This document shows positions 51,286-58,944 of a stretch of DNA of 60,685 bases, piece after piece. The notes beneath the pieces were generated by a model, which saw nothing but the letters and a program-made list of their open reading frames with translations, was not told where the DNA came from and searched no databases. Position 1 is the stretch's first letter. The number at the start of each line of letters is the position of its first letter. The DNA comes from Actinokineospora auranticolor (GTDB lineage: Bacteria > Actinomycetota > Actinomycetes > Mycobacteriales > Pseudonocardiaceae). The position numbers were made by a program, and so were the translations under genes. The stretch is from positions 1-60,685 of the forward strand of contig NZ_PTIX01000038.1 in assembly GCF_002934265.1 (NCBI RefSeq). Direction: 5' to 3'.

Positions 51286-53891
51286 GCCCGCACCCACCGT
51301 TCGAGACCATGATCATCGGCGCGCCGGCGCGCAGCTCCACCCCGCTCTCGACCACGGCGTCGGGGTGGGTGGAGGACTACCTGCGAGACCCGGGTGGCGC
51401 GTTCACCGCACTGCTGGGCCGACTCCGCGACCTCGCCATCACATGGGGGCCGATCGCGGTACCCGTGCTCGCGGCCCTGGTCACCGCGGTCGTGCTCGGG
51501 CGTCAGAGGTGGCAGCGACGCTGCCACGAGCAGCTGCTCGCCGATGCCCGCATGGTCACCGTGCTCGCCCCACCCACCGTGGACCCCGCCGGCGGCGCCG
51601 CGCTGTGGTCCAACCTCGTCGGCCTGCTGCGGCCCGGGTGGCGGCGGGCGTTCACCGGACAGCCGCACGTGGCGTGCGAGTACGTGTTCTCCGAGGCCGG
51701 AGTCGCGATCCGACTCTGGGTCCCCGGCGTCATCCCGCCCGGCCTGGTCGAGCGCGCAGTGGAGGCGGCGTGGCCCGGCGCGCACACCCGCGTCGGCCCC
51801 GCCGAACCGCCCCTGCCCGCACCCGGCGAGGGGCAGCGGCGACTGGTGGTCGGCGGCGAACTCCGCCTCGCCAGGGCGGAGGCACTGCCGATCCGGTCGG
51901 ACTTCGACGCCGACCCCATCCGCGCCCTGCTCGGCGCGCCAGTCGGCCTCGGCCGCGACGACCACGCCTGCGTGCAGATCCTGGCGCGCCCGGTCACCGG
52001 CCGCCGCGTCCAACGCGCCCGCCGCGCCGCCCGCCACGTCCACACCGGCGGCTCGACCCGGGTGGTCGGTCGCCTGCTCGACCTGATCACCCCCGGCACC
52101 CGACACCGGTCGCGCCGCCCGGCCTCGGCACGCACAACCGCCGGGGCACTGCACTCCGACCCACAGACCTCCCTGGAGTACTCGGCGCAGAACAGGGCCA
52201 TCGTCGCGAAACAGCGAGGAAGCCAGTTCGAGACGGTGGTCCGCTACGCCGTGGCGACCCTGCTACCCGCCGACACCGCCGACGACCAGCTGCGCCAGGC
52301 GCGCGATGTCGCCCGCGGACGCGCCCACGCCCTCGCCGCCTCGTTCGCCTCCTACACCGAACACAACCACTACACCCGCCGTCGCCTGCGCCACCCCGGC
52401 GCGGTGATCGACCACCGGCAGCTCGGGCGCGGCGACCTGCTGTCGGTGCCCGAACTGGCCGCGATCGCCCACCTCCCCACCGACGAGTCCATCCCCGGCA
52501 TCCAACGCGCCGGGGCCCGCGCCGTCGCGCCCCCACCCGGGATCGTCACTCCGGGCCCGGACGCCAAACCCCTCGGCGTCACCGACGCCGGCCATCCACG
52601 CCCGGTCGCGCTGCGGGTGGCCGACGCCCGCCATCACCTCCATGTCCTCGGCGCGACTGGCTCGGGCAAGAGCACCCTGCTCGGGAACATGATCCTGTCG
52701 GATGCCGAGGCGGGTCGCGGGATCGTGCTCGTGGACCCCAAAGGCGACCTGGTCACCGACGTGCTCGCGCGTCTGCCCCGTTCGGTCGCCGACCGGGTCG
52801 TCGTGTTCGACGCCGACAGTCGCTACTCCCCGCCCTGTCTCAATCCCCTCGACGGTGGTCAGACGGACGTGACCGTGGACAACCTGGTCAGTGTCTTCCG
52901 CCGCGTCTACTCCGCCTTCTGGGGACCCCGCACCGACGACGTGATGCGCGCGGCCTGCCTGACCCTGCGCACCCAGGAAGGCGTCGCCACCCTCGCTGAC
53001 CTGCCGAAGTTGTTGGCGGACAGCGCGTTCCGTGGACGGGTCACCGCAGGCGTCACCGACCCGGTGCTGCGGGGTTTCTGGTCCTGGTACGAGGAGCTGA
53101 CCGACTCCACCCGATCCCAGGTCATCAGCCCGCTGATGAACAAACTCCGCGCATTCCTGTTGAGACCCTTCGTCCGCGACGCCATCGCGGGCGGACACTC
53201 CACCGTGGACATGGGCGAGATCCTCGACGGCGGCATCTGCCTCGTCCGCATCCCCAAAGGTTCCCTCGGCGAGGAGACCACCCGGCTGGTCGGGTCGCTG
53301 GTGGTGGCCCGCACCTGGCAGGCCGCCACCGCCCGCGCCCGCATACCCCAACGACTCCGCCGCGACGCGTCCCTGGTCATCGACGAGTTCCACAACTTCC
53401 TCAACTTGCCCTACCCCATCGAGGACATGCTCGCCGAGTCCCGGGGATACCGGCTGGCCATGGTCTACGCCAACCAACACCTCGCCCAACTCCACCGCGA
53501 ACTGCGCGAGGGCATCTCCACCAACGCCCGCAACAAGATCATCCTCAACGCGGGCCCCGAGGACGCCCGCGAACTCGCCCGCCACACCGCACCACGCCTG
53601 ACCGACCACGACCTCGCCCACCTCGGCGCCTACCACGCCGCCGCCCGCTTGGTCCTGCACGGCGAACAGACCCAACCCTTCACCCTGCTCACCCAACCCC
53701 TCCCACCCGCCATTCCCGGCCGCGCCCGCGAGATCCGGGCGGCGGCACGCCGCAACACCACCCGGACACACCAGACCACAGCCGCCGCAGACAATTCCGC
53801 GAACGACAGCGGCCGGCCTCCACGACGGCCCACCGGACCGTCCCACCCGGCCGACCGGACGCCGAGCAGCGACCCTCGCCGCGCCCGCTGA
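51282..53891 (+). CDS. TraG/VirD4-type coupling ATPase
   Basis: An 869-aa protein. One clear TM (WGPIAVPVLAALVTAVVLGR, ~residues 50-70) precedes a large N-terminal domain. The motor domain has Walker A HHLHVLGATGSGKSTLLGNM (~residues 457-476), DPKGDLVTDVL, Walker B SLVIDEFHNFLNLPYPIEDM (~705) and the sensor region AMVYANQHLAQLHRELREGI, NKIILNAG. It links the relaxase-DNA complex to the T4SS and pumps DNA. The C-terminal ~60 residues are disordered and Arg/Pro-rich. ATG 51282 overlaps the VirB4 stop. Confidence 0.92.
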   Translation: MSPHPPFETMIIGAPARSSTPLSTTASGWVEDYLRDPGGAFTALLGRLRDLAITWGPIAVPVLAALVTAVVLGRQRWQRRCHEQLLADARMVTVLAPPTVDPAGGAALWSNLVGLLRPGWRRAFTGQPHVACEYVFSEAGVAIRLWVPGVIPPGLVERAVEAAWPGAHTRVGPAEPPLPAPGEGQRRLVVGGELRLARAEALPIRSDFDADPIRALLGAPVGLGRDDHACVQILARPVTGRRVQRARRAARHVHTGGSTRVVGRLLDLITPGTRHRSRRPASARTTAGALHSDPQTSLEYSAQNRAIVAKQRGSQFETVVRYAVATLLPADTADDQLRQARDVARGRAHALAASFASYTEHNHYTRRRLRHPGAVIDHRQLGRGDLLSVPELAAIAHLPTDESIPGIQRAGARAVAPPPGIVTPGPDAKPLGVTDAGHPRPVALRVADARHHLHVLGATGSGKSTLLGNMILSDAEAGRGIVLVDPKGDLVTDVLARLPRSVADRVVVFDADSRYSPPCLNPLDGGQTDVTVDNLVSVFRRVYSAFWGPRTDDVMRAACLTLRTQEGVATLADLPKLLADSAFRGRVTAGVTDPVLRGFWSWYEELTDSTRSQVISPLMNKLRAFLLRPFVRDAIAGGHSTVDMGEILDGGICLVRIPKGSLGEETTRLVGSLVVARTWQAATARARIPQRLRRDASLVIDEFHNFLNLPYPIEDMLAESRGYRLAMVYANQHLAQLHRELREGISTNARNKIILNAGPEDARELARHTAPRLTDHDLAHLGAYHAAARLVLHGEQTQPFTLLTQPLPPAIPGRAREIRAAARRNTTRTHQTTAAADNSANDSGRPPRRPTGPSHPADRTPSSDPRRAR

Positions 53892-53984
53892 CCGAGTCAC
53901 CCCCACACCACTCCCACACCGCCCACTCGCCTGGCGCTCCCACGCCCGCGGGCGGCTTCACCGCGCCCACCAGGAGGTCGACTC

Positions 53985-55022
53985 ATGATCACCAACACCC
54001 AGCAGCGCGCTCTGCGCGGCCACCAACCCACTCGCCCCACACCTCGCGCCGCCAACACCGCCGAGCACCGGGCGATGCTGGCGTGGCGGATGACCCCACG
54101 CGACAAGTGGATCGGCCGGATGCTGTGGGAACACCGCGTGTTGACCACCCACCAGCTGACCGAGTTGGCCTTCGCGGGACCGCGGACCGCGCGGATCCGG
54201 CTCCGCGAGTTGTTCCTGCTCGGCGTCACCGATCGTTTCCAGCCGTTCGTCACCACCGGCAGCTCACCGATGCACTACGTCCTCGCCCCCGCGGGCGCGG
54301 CCGTGCTCGCCGCCGAGGACGGCATGGAGGTCAAAGACCTCGGCTACCGCCACGACCGCGTCCTCGGCGTCGCCCACAGCCTGCGCCTGGCCCACACCAC
54401 CGGCGTCAACAGCTGGCACACCGCCCTGGTCGCCCACGCCCGCCGCATCAGCGGCGACACGGCGTTGACGGCGTGGTGGTCGGAACGACGTTGTGCCCGC
54501 CACTTCGGGGACCTGGTCCGCCCCGACGGCTACGGCCGCTGGCAGCAGGCGGGTCGGGAGATCGAGTGGTTCCTGGAGTACGACACCGGCACCGAACCCT
54601 TGGGCAAGCTGGCCGGGAAACTCTCCGGCTACGCCGCCCTCGCCCAGGCCAGCGGAATCAGCACCCCGCTGCTGGTGTGGGTGCCCACCTCCCGGCGAGA
54701 GGCAGGTGCCCGCCGTGCCCTGGCCACGGCATGGCGCGGCCTCGACGACCCGGCCTCGGTGCCCGTCGCCACCGCCGCGGCAGAACTCCTCGACCCCGCC
54801 GCGGCGCACCCTGGTCCCGCCGACGAGGTCTGGCTGCCCCTCGACGCCACCGCGGGCGGCGTCCGACGCGGGCTGGCGGGGTTGACCGAGGCGTGGCCTC
54901 ACCTTCCACCACCGGTCAGCCCGACCAGCGACACCGTCCTCGGCGTCGGTACGCCGGTCGCGATGGTGCCCGCGCCGCAGCCGATGCCGCCCGTGGTGCG
55001 TGGCCGTTCGGGACGGCGGTGA
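53985..55022 (+). CDS. Replication-relaxation family protein
   Basis: A 345-aa protein. Residues ~30-100 contain an HTH (RDKWIGRMLWEHRVLTTHQL, RTARIRLRELFLLGVTDRFQ). The following part has the family's acidic/nuclease-like core: HTALVAHARR, LTAWWSERRC, RPDGYGRWQ, then EIEWFLEYDTGTEPLGKLAG. The family (Replic_Relax) is linked with plasmid replication and conjugative relaxation in Gram-positive elements; no other relaxase is visible in the transfer cluster, so this is the likely DNA-processing protein. The 93 nt before it show no other gene, and a GGAGG lies 9 nt upstream of ATG 53985. Confidence 0.85.
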   Translation: MITNTQQRALRGHQPTRPTPRAANTAEHRAMLAWRMTPRDKWIGRMLWEHRVLTTHQLTELAFAGPRTARIRLRELFLLGVTDRFQPFVTTGSSPMHYVLAPAGAAVLAAEDGMEVKDLGYRHDRVLGVAHSLRLAHTTGVNSWHTALVAHARRISGDTALTAWWSERRCARHFGDLVRPDGYGRWQQAGREIEWFLEYDTGTEPLGKLAGKLSGYAALAQASGISTPLLVWVPTSRREAGARRALATAWRGLDDPASVPVATAAAELLDPAAAHPGPADEVWLPLDATAGGVRRGLAGLTEAWPHLPPPVSPTSDTVLGVGTPVAMVPAPQPMPPVVRGRSGRR

Positions 55023-55029
55023 GACGCCG

Positions 55030-56010
55030 ATGCCCACCAAGCTGGTCCTCACCGCCGCCGCGGTGCTGCTGCTCATCGTCGTCCTGCCCGGCGCCGGTGT
55101 CGCCGGGGTGCTCTCGGCCATCTTCGGCGGTTCGGACACCATCACCCTGGCCAAGTGCTCCACGCCGATCGCCGACATCCCACCCGACTACTGCCAGCTC
55201 TACGTCACCGCCGCCCCCGACTGCCCCGGCCTGCCCTGGACCGTGCTGGCCGCCATCGGCAAGGCCGAGACCGACCACGGCCGCTCCACCCTGCCCGGCG
55301 TCCGCGACGGCGAGAACTCCGCCGGCGCCGGTGGCCCGATGCAGTTCCTCGCCTCGACCTTCGCCAGCGTCGTCGCCGCGCACCCACTGCCCCCCGGAGG
55401 GGTCTCACCACCATCGCGGTACAACCCGAGCGACGCCATCCACGCCGCCGCGTTCCTGCTCTGCGACAACGGAGCCCGCCAGGGCGACCTCCGCGCCGCC
55501 GTGTTCGCCTACAACCACGACGACCGCTACGTCGACAAAGTCCTCGCCCAAGCCGCCCTCTACACCCAAGCCATCCTCGGTGGCACCGGCGAAACCGGCG
55601 CCGGTGACTGCGACGCCATCCAGGCCCCCAACCCCGCCGCGCTCGCCGCGATCAACTACGCCTGCGGACAACGAGGACTGCCCTACGAATGGGGCGGCAA
55701 CGGCCCCTCCCGAGGCGACACGGGCTTCGACTGCTCCGGCCTGACCACCGCCGCCTACGCCGCCGCCGGAATCACCCTGCCCCGCACCGCGCACACCCAG
55801 TTCCACGCCGGACCACGAGTCCCCGACGGACAACCACTCCTGCCCGGCGACCTCGTCTTCTACGGCACACCCGCCAAAATCCACCACGTCGGCCTCTACC
55901 TCGGCGGCGGCCTCATGATCGACGCACCCGACTTCGGCCAGGTCGTCAAGAACGAACCCTACCGCTACAACGGCGACGACTACGCCGGAGCGACGCGCCC
56001 GGCCAGGTAA
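55030..56010 (+). CDS. VirB1-like lysin: transglycosylase plus NlpC/P60 peptidase
   Basis: A 326-aa protein. An N-terminal signal-anchor (LVLTAAAVLLLIVVLPGAGV) is followed by a lytic transglycosylase-like domain (VLAAIGKAETDHGRSTLPGV with the probable catalytic Glu; GGPMQFLASTFASV; AVFAYNHDDRYVDKVL). A C40 domain follows with the nucleophile Cys in TGFDCSGLTTAAYAAAGI, PGDLVFYG, His in KIHHVGLYLGGG and the third polar residue near APDF. It opens the cell wall locally for the conjugation channel. ATG 55030 is chosen because it follows the previous stop by 7 nt. It is the last gene of the transfer operon. Confidence 0.92.
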   Translation: MPTKLVLTAAAVLLLIVVLPGAGVAGVLSAIFGGSDTITLAKCSTPIADIPPDYCQLYVTAAPDCPGLPWTVLAAIGKAETDHGRSTLPGVRDGENSAGAGGPMQFLASTFASVVAAHPLPPGGVSPPSRYNPSDAIHAAAFLLCDNGARQGDLRAAVFAYNHDDRYVDKVLAQAALYTQAILGGTGETGAGDCDAIQAPNPAALAAINYACGQRGLPYEWGGNGPSRGDTGFDCSGLTTAAYAAAGITLPRTAHTQFHAGPRVPDGQPLLPGDLVFYGTPAKIHHVGLYLGGGLMIDAPDFGQVVKNEPYRYNGDDYAGATRPAR

Positions 56011-56162
56011 CCATATATGTAGTTTCCGCTCGAATCTGAACACTTCCGGGTGTACTTGAGCACCGCGTGAGCATTTGTTCATGTTTCCCAGAAAGGAGGT
56101 CGCTACGGTGCACGCCTTCTGTCCCAACCCGAAGTCGAAGGAAGGCCGGTGGCCGGGCTATT
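56011..56162. other. End of the transfer operon, possible truncated ORF
   Basis: A strong AAAGGAGG at about 56090 precedes GTG 56108, which opens ~49 codons (HAFCPNPKSKEGRWPGYFTR) that run antisense into the YcxB-like gene. The ribosome site is better than the ORF; it may mark the start of a gene lost by rearrangement. Confidence 0.25.
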
Positions 56163-56666
56163 TCACGCGCGCTGGGCCGGCGCACGCCGTAGCGGGACCA
56201 CCGACGTCCGCGCGGCGGCGAGGGCGGCGAACTCGGCCTGCTGCTCCGGGGTCATGAGGTTCTTGGGCAGCGGGACTGCCTGCGACTTGGTGAACATCAG
56301 GTACCAGACGTCGGGCTTCTCCACGACCCGCGCCAGCGTCTCCCAGTGGCACCGCATCTGGGCCAGCGGGTACGCGATGCTCACCCACTGGTCGTCGATC
56401 ACCAGGTTGAACGCGGCCCGAGTGGCGGACCAATGCGCCTCCAGCGCCTGGGCGGCCGTGACCCGCCCGATGCGGAACACCAGCAGGGGGCCGAGGATCA
56501 CACAGACGACCCCCACCACCTTGTCGATCGTCGTCAGGGTCAGCATGGCGACGCCAAGCGCGACGAGCACCGCGCCCAGCACGTAGAGCCGGTTGAGCTG
56601 CGGACGGAGCAGGAACTGGGTCGTGCGCTTGAACAGGCGCTCGTCGTACGGCACCGCGATCGTCAT
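56163..56666 (-). CDS. YcxB-like membrane protein
   Basis: About 167 aa. It starts MTIAVPYDERLFKR, followed by two TM helices (LYVLGAVLVALGVAML; VVGVVCVILGPLLVFRIG). The YcxB-type C-terminal domain reads HWSATRAAFNLVIDDQWVSI, RCHWETLARVVEKPDVWYLM and AVPLPKNLMTPEQQAEFAAL. Its function is unknown; the family is bacterial and membrane-bound. ATG 56666 or GTG 56678 could start it. It is convergent with the transfer operon and is probably host or cargo sequence. Confidence 0.78.
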   Translation of the reverse strand: MTIAVPYDERLFKRTTQFLLRPQLNRLYVLGAVLVALGVAMLTLTTIDKVVGVVCVILGPLLVFRIGRVTAAQALEAHWSATRAAFNLVIDDQWVSIAYPLAQMRCHWETLARVVEKPDVWYLMFTKSQAVPLPKNLMTPEQQAEFAALAAARTSVVPLRRAPAQRA

Positions 56667-56784
56667 GGACACCGGCACACCTTAATACGAATGACGTTCG
56701 CGGCTGCCAGGGCGAGCGCATCCCCGCCTGTACGGGTTCCAGCCCTCCGATCAGCTCGCCGACTGCCACGAGACGGGGCGGTCA

Positions 56785-57558
56785 GTGGGCAAGCGTGGAC
56801 CCGCACCCAAGCCCACGTCGCTGCGCGTGCTGCACGGTGACCGCCCCGACCGGATCAACACCCGCGAGCCGGTCCCACCCGATGCCGAGGTCGAACCGCC
56901 GGACCGGCTGTCCGACTCGGCCCGCGCGATCCGGGACCGGCTCGCACCCGGACTGGTCGCCCGCAAGGTGCTGACCGTCTGGGACGCCGACGCCCTCGCC
57001 ATCCTGTGCCAGGCGGTGGCCCGCTACCGCGAGGCCACCAGCCTGCTCAACAGCTCGGCCCTGCTCGTGCAGGGATCGGGCGGGCTGGTGAAGAACCCAA
57101 CCACCACCCTCGGCACCGCCAACGACCTCGCCCTCCGACTACACGCCACAGGCGACCACCGGGCCGCGCGCGATCTCGACGAGGACACCCTGGCGCGCTA
57201 CCGCCGCGTGCTGGGCGAGGACCACCCCGACACCCCGCGGACGGGACGCGATCTCGTCTCGGTTCTCCGCGACCTTGATCAGCACGACCAAGCCGACGCA
57301 CTACAAACATGGATCGACCACACCGCCACATCACGACGATCATGGACCAATCGCAGACCGGCAAGCACCACAGAACCATCTTGTTCGCGTCATCACGAAC
57401 ATCCGGTCATGCCGCAGACCGTGCGCACTACACAGGGCAGAGAATGCTCAAGCAGCGCGGAAACCACCCACGGACGAGCCGCTCACATCGCACGGAAACA
57501 CCAGGTCCAGCGATCAGATTTGCTCATGTTCGTCCGGAACGTACACCTATCTAACTAG
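56785..57558 (+). pseudogene. Chimera of phage terminase small subunit and TPR repeat
   Basis: A 257-codon frame from GTG 56785. Residues 1-108 are the N-terminal part of a P27-type phage terminase small subunit (GKRGPAPKPTSLRVLHGDRP, DADALAILCQAVARYREA, VQGSGGLVKNPTTTLG). At about 57115 the sequence switches, still in frame, to a tetratricopeptide unit of the FxSxx/NB-ARC type (ANDLALRLHATGDHRAARDL, DEDTLARYRRVLGEDHPDTP). The final ~70 residues are non-family. The fusion joins unrelated genes and looks like an illegitimate recombination scar. A terminase large subunit is absent, so no phage function remains. Confidence 0.75.
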
Positions 57559-58319
57559 TGCAAAATGCCTAGAAGGGTGACGTTTCCAAGTTCTCGCCGT
57601 CCTTACCGTAAGGGCCCCAGTTGTAAATTTCGCACTGCATTTCGCACCCGGGACCAATCTGATACATTCGCCAAGTTCCTCCAATGCAATCTCATTAAAG
57701 GTCGTAACATTTGCCGAAATAACGCCACTCAACCGGAAAGCCACTATCCTGGCCGCGCTTGCCATTGGCACGTCAGCCAAATCGCACTCGTCCTGATAGT
57801 AGCCGGCAACGGAGTCTAGACTAGCCAAATAGGCGTCGATAGGCGTTTCAAAGCAGTTGCGGACGAGTTCGGCCGCAGAGTATGCGGGTTCGGCTCCACC
57901 GCAAAAGTTTTCAACTCCTGCGCACGTCCTAGGTCAGATTGACCAGAGGGGTGGACGTAAAAGAATTGGTATTCGGGATAAACTACACCAGGATTATACC
58001 CGACTACCACTACTCCTATAGGGCTAAGCTTGCTCGGATCCTCGTCTTCTATTGACCGCAGCCTGTCGATCACCGTTTCGCACGACCCCTGCAGAGATAC
58101 GCACGATCTCAACTCGACGCCAGCGGTTCGACGAATGAACGCAATCGTATGCTCATCGTGAACGGTAGCTCGGCCGCAGGTCAGAATGACAGCTTTAAGG
58201 TCAGAATCCACCGCGCACGATTTGATCGTATTGTCGAGTTTTTGGGCCTGAAATGTCGTCCGTCCGTCAGAGACGGCGACGACTCCGTTGCTGCATCGGA
58301 ACGCGGCCAGCATAGTCAT
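57547..58319 (-). pseudogene. Proteasome/HslV-like Ntn hydrolase, frameshifted
   Basis: The frame starting at ATG 58319 (TMLAAFRCSNGVVAVSDGRT) has the Ntn-hydrolase layout: Thr2 would be the N-terminal nucleophile after Met removal, followed by the SDGRTT turn, a Lys in FQAQKLDN and a GRATVHDEHTIAFIRR segment. Near 57895 the frame breaks. In the next frame the protein continues as AEPAYSAAELVRNCFETPID, AYLASLDSVAGYYQDECDL and so on to the stop at 57547, while the first frame stops at 57816. One frameshift separates the halves. The gene is AT-richer than its surroundings, indicating foreign origin. Its role in defence or protein turnover is unknown. Confidence 0.7.
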
Positions 58320-58330
58320 GGTCCGCAAGT

Positions 58331-58442
58331 ATAGCGTTCGCAGTTATTAAATCAACTGGGGTTTCACCGGCATGGCTTGACTTCGCCAGTTGGAGGAAGC
58401 GTTCATACACCTGTAGCAGTTGGCAGCCGCACATAGAGACTG
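58331..58442. other. Short spacer
   Basis: A relatively AT-rich 110-bp stretch between the Ntn hydrolase gene and the transfer-protein remnant. I see no gene, hairpin or repeat in it. Confidence 0.3.
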
Positions 58443-58750
58443 GTGATGGTGCGACGGCCCAGAGAGACCGCGAACGAAACCGGCGAGACGGGCGGGACCA
58501 ACGATGAGACCGGGTCGGTGGCGCGTCTCGGGGTGGTCCCGGACAGCGCTAGGCCGCTGGCCGAGCCGACCACCGAGCAGCGGATGTGGGCGTACTATAT
58601 GACTAGTGGGCCAGGGGCCGGAGGCCGACCGGCGCGGACCTGGACCGGATTGCCGGGCCTGACAACTACGGCCGAGGGTGCTACGCCGGTGGCAGCAGGC
58701 CGGGCACCTGCCACCTGATATCGGTGGTTTATACGGTCGTCGCGACAACC
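58443..58750 (+). pseudogene. Remnant of a plasmid-transfer (DUF2637/Spd-type) protein
   Basis: Three frames must be joined to see it: TTEQRMWAYYMTSGPGAGGR, then GADLDRIAGPDNYGR, then VLRRWQQAGHLPPD. Together these match the C-terminal helix-turn-helix end of DUF2637/Spd-like transfer proteins of actinomycete plasmids and AICEs. Two frameshifts and the loss of the N-terminal membrane part mark a dead fragment, probably of a third mobile element. Confidence 0.6.
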
Positions 58751-58944
58751 AGGGGTTAAAGTCGGTCTTTGCCTCGTCGCAGGGGTTTGTGGTGTGGGTG
58801 CAGCCCGCGCGTGCCTCGTCGAGCATTTGTTGGGCGTGTGTGCGCGGCGTCGTCCCTTCCTCGGTCGAAGGTCGTTGCTGGTGTGGGCCTGGCTCTCCCG
58901 GTCCCTGGAACTGTACTCGTTGTGAGCATGGCGGCTGGCGTTGC
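58751..58944. other. Gap between the remnant and the Res gene
   Basis: About 190 bp without a convincing gene. It lies downstream of the minus-strand Res stop; no clear terminator hairpin was seen. Confidence 0.3.

Noticed and set aside
52263..53906. 547-codon minus-strand frame opposite the coupling ATPase
   Set aside because: Antisense shadow; the plus frame carries clear Walker motifs.
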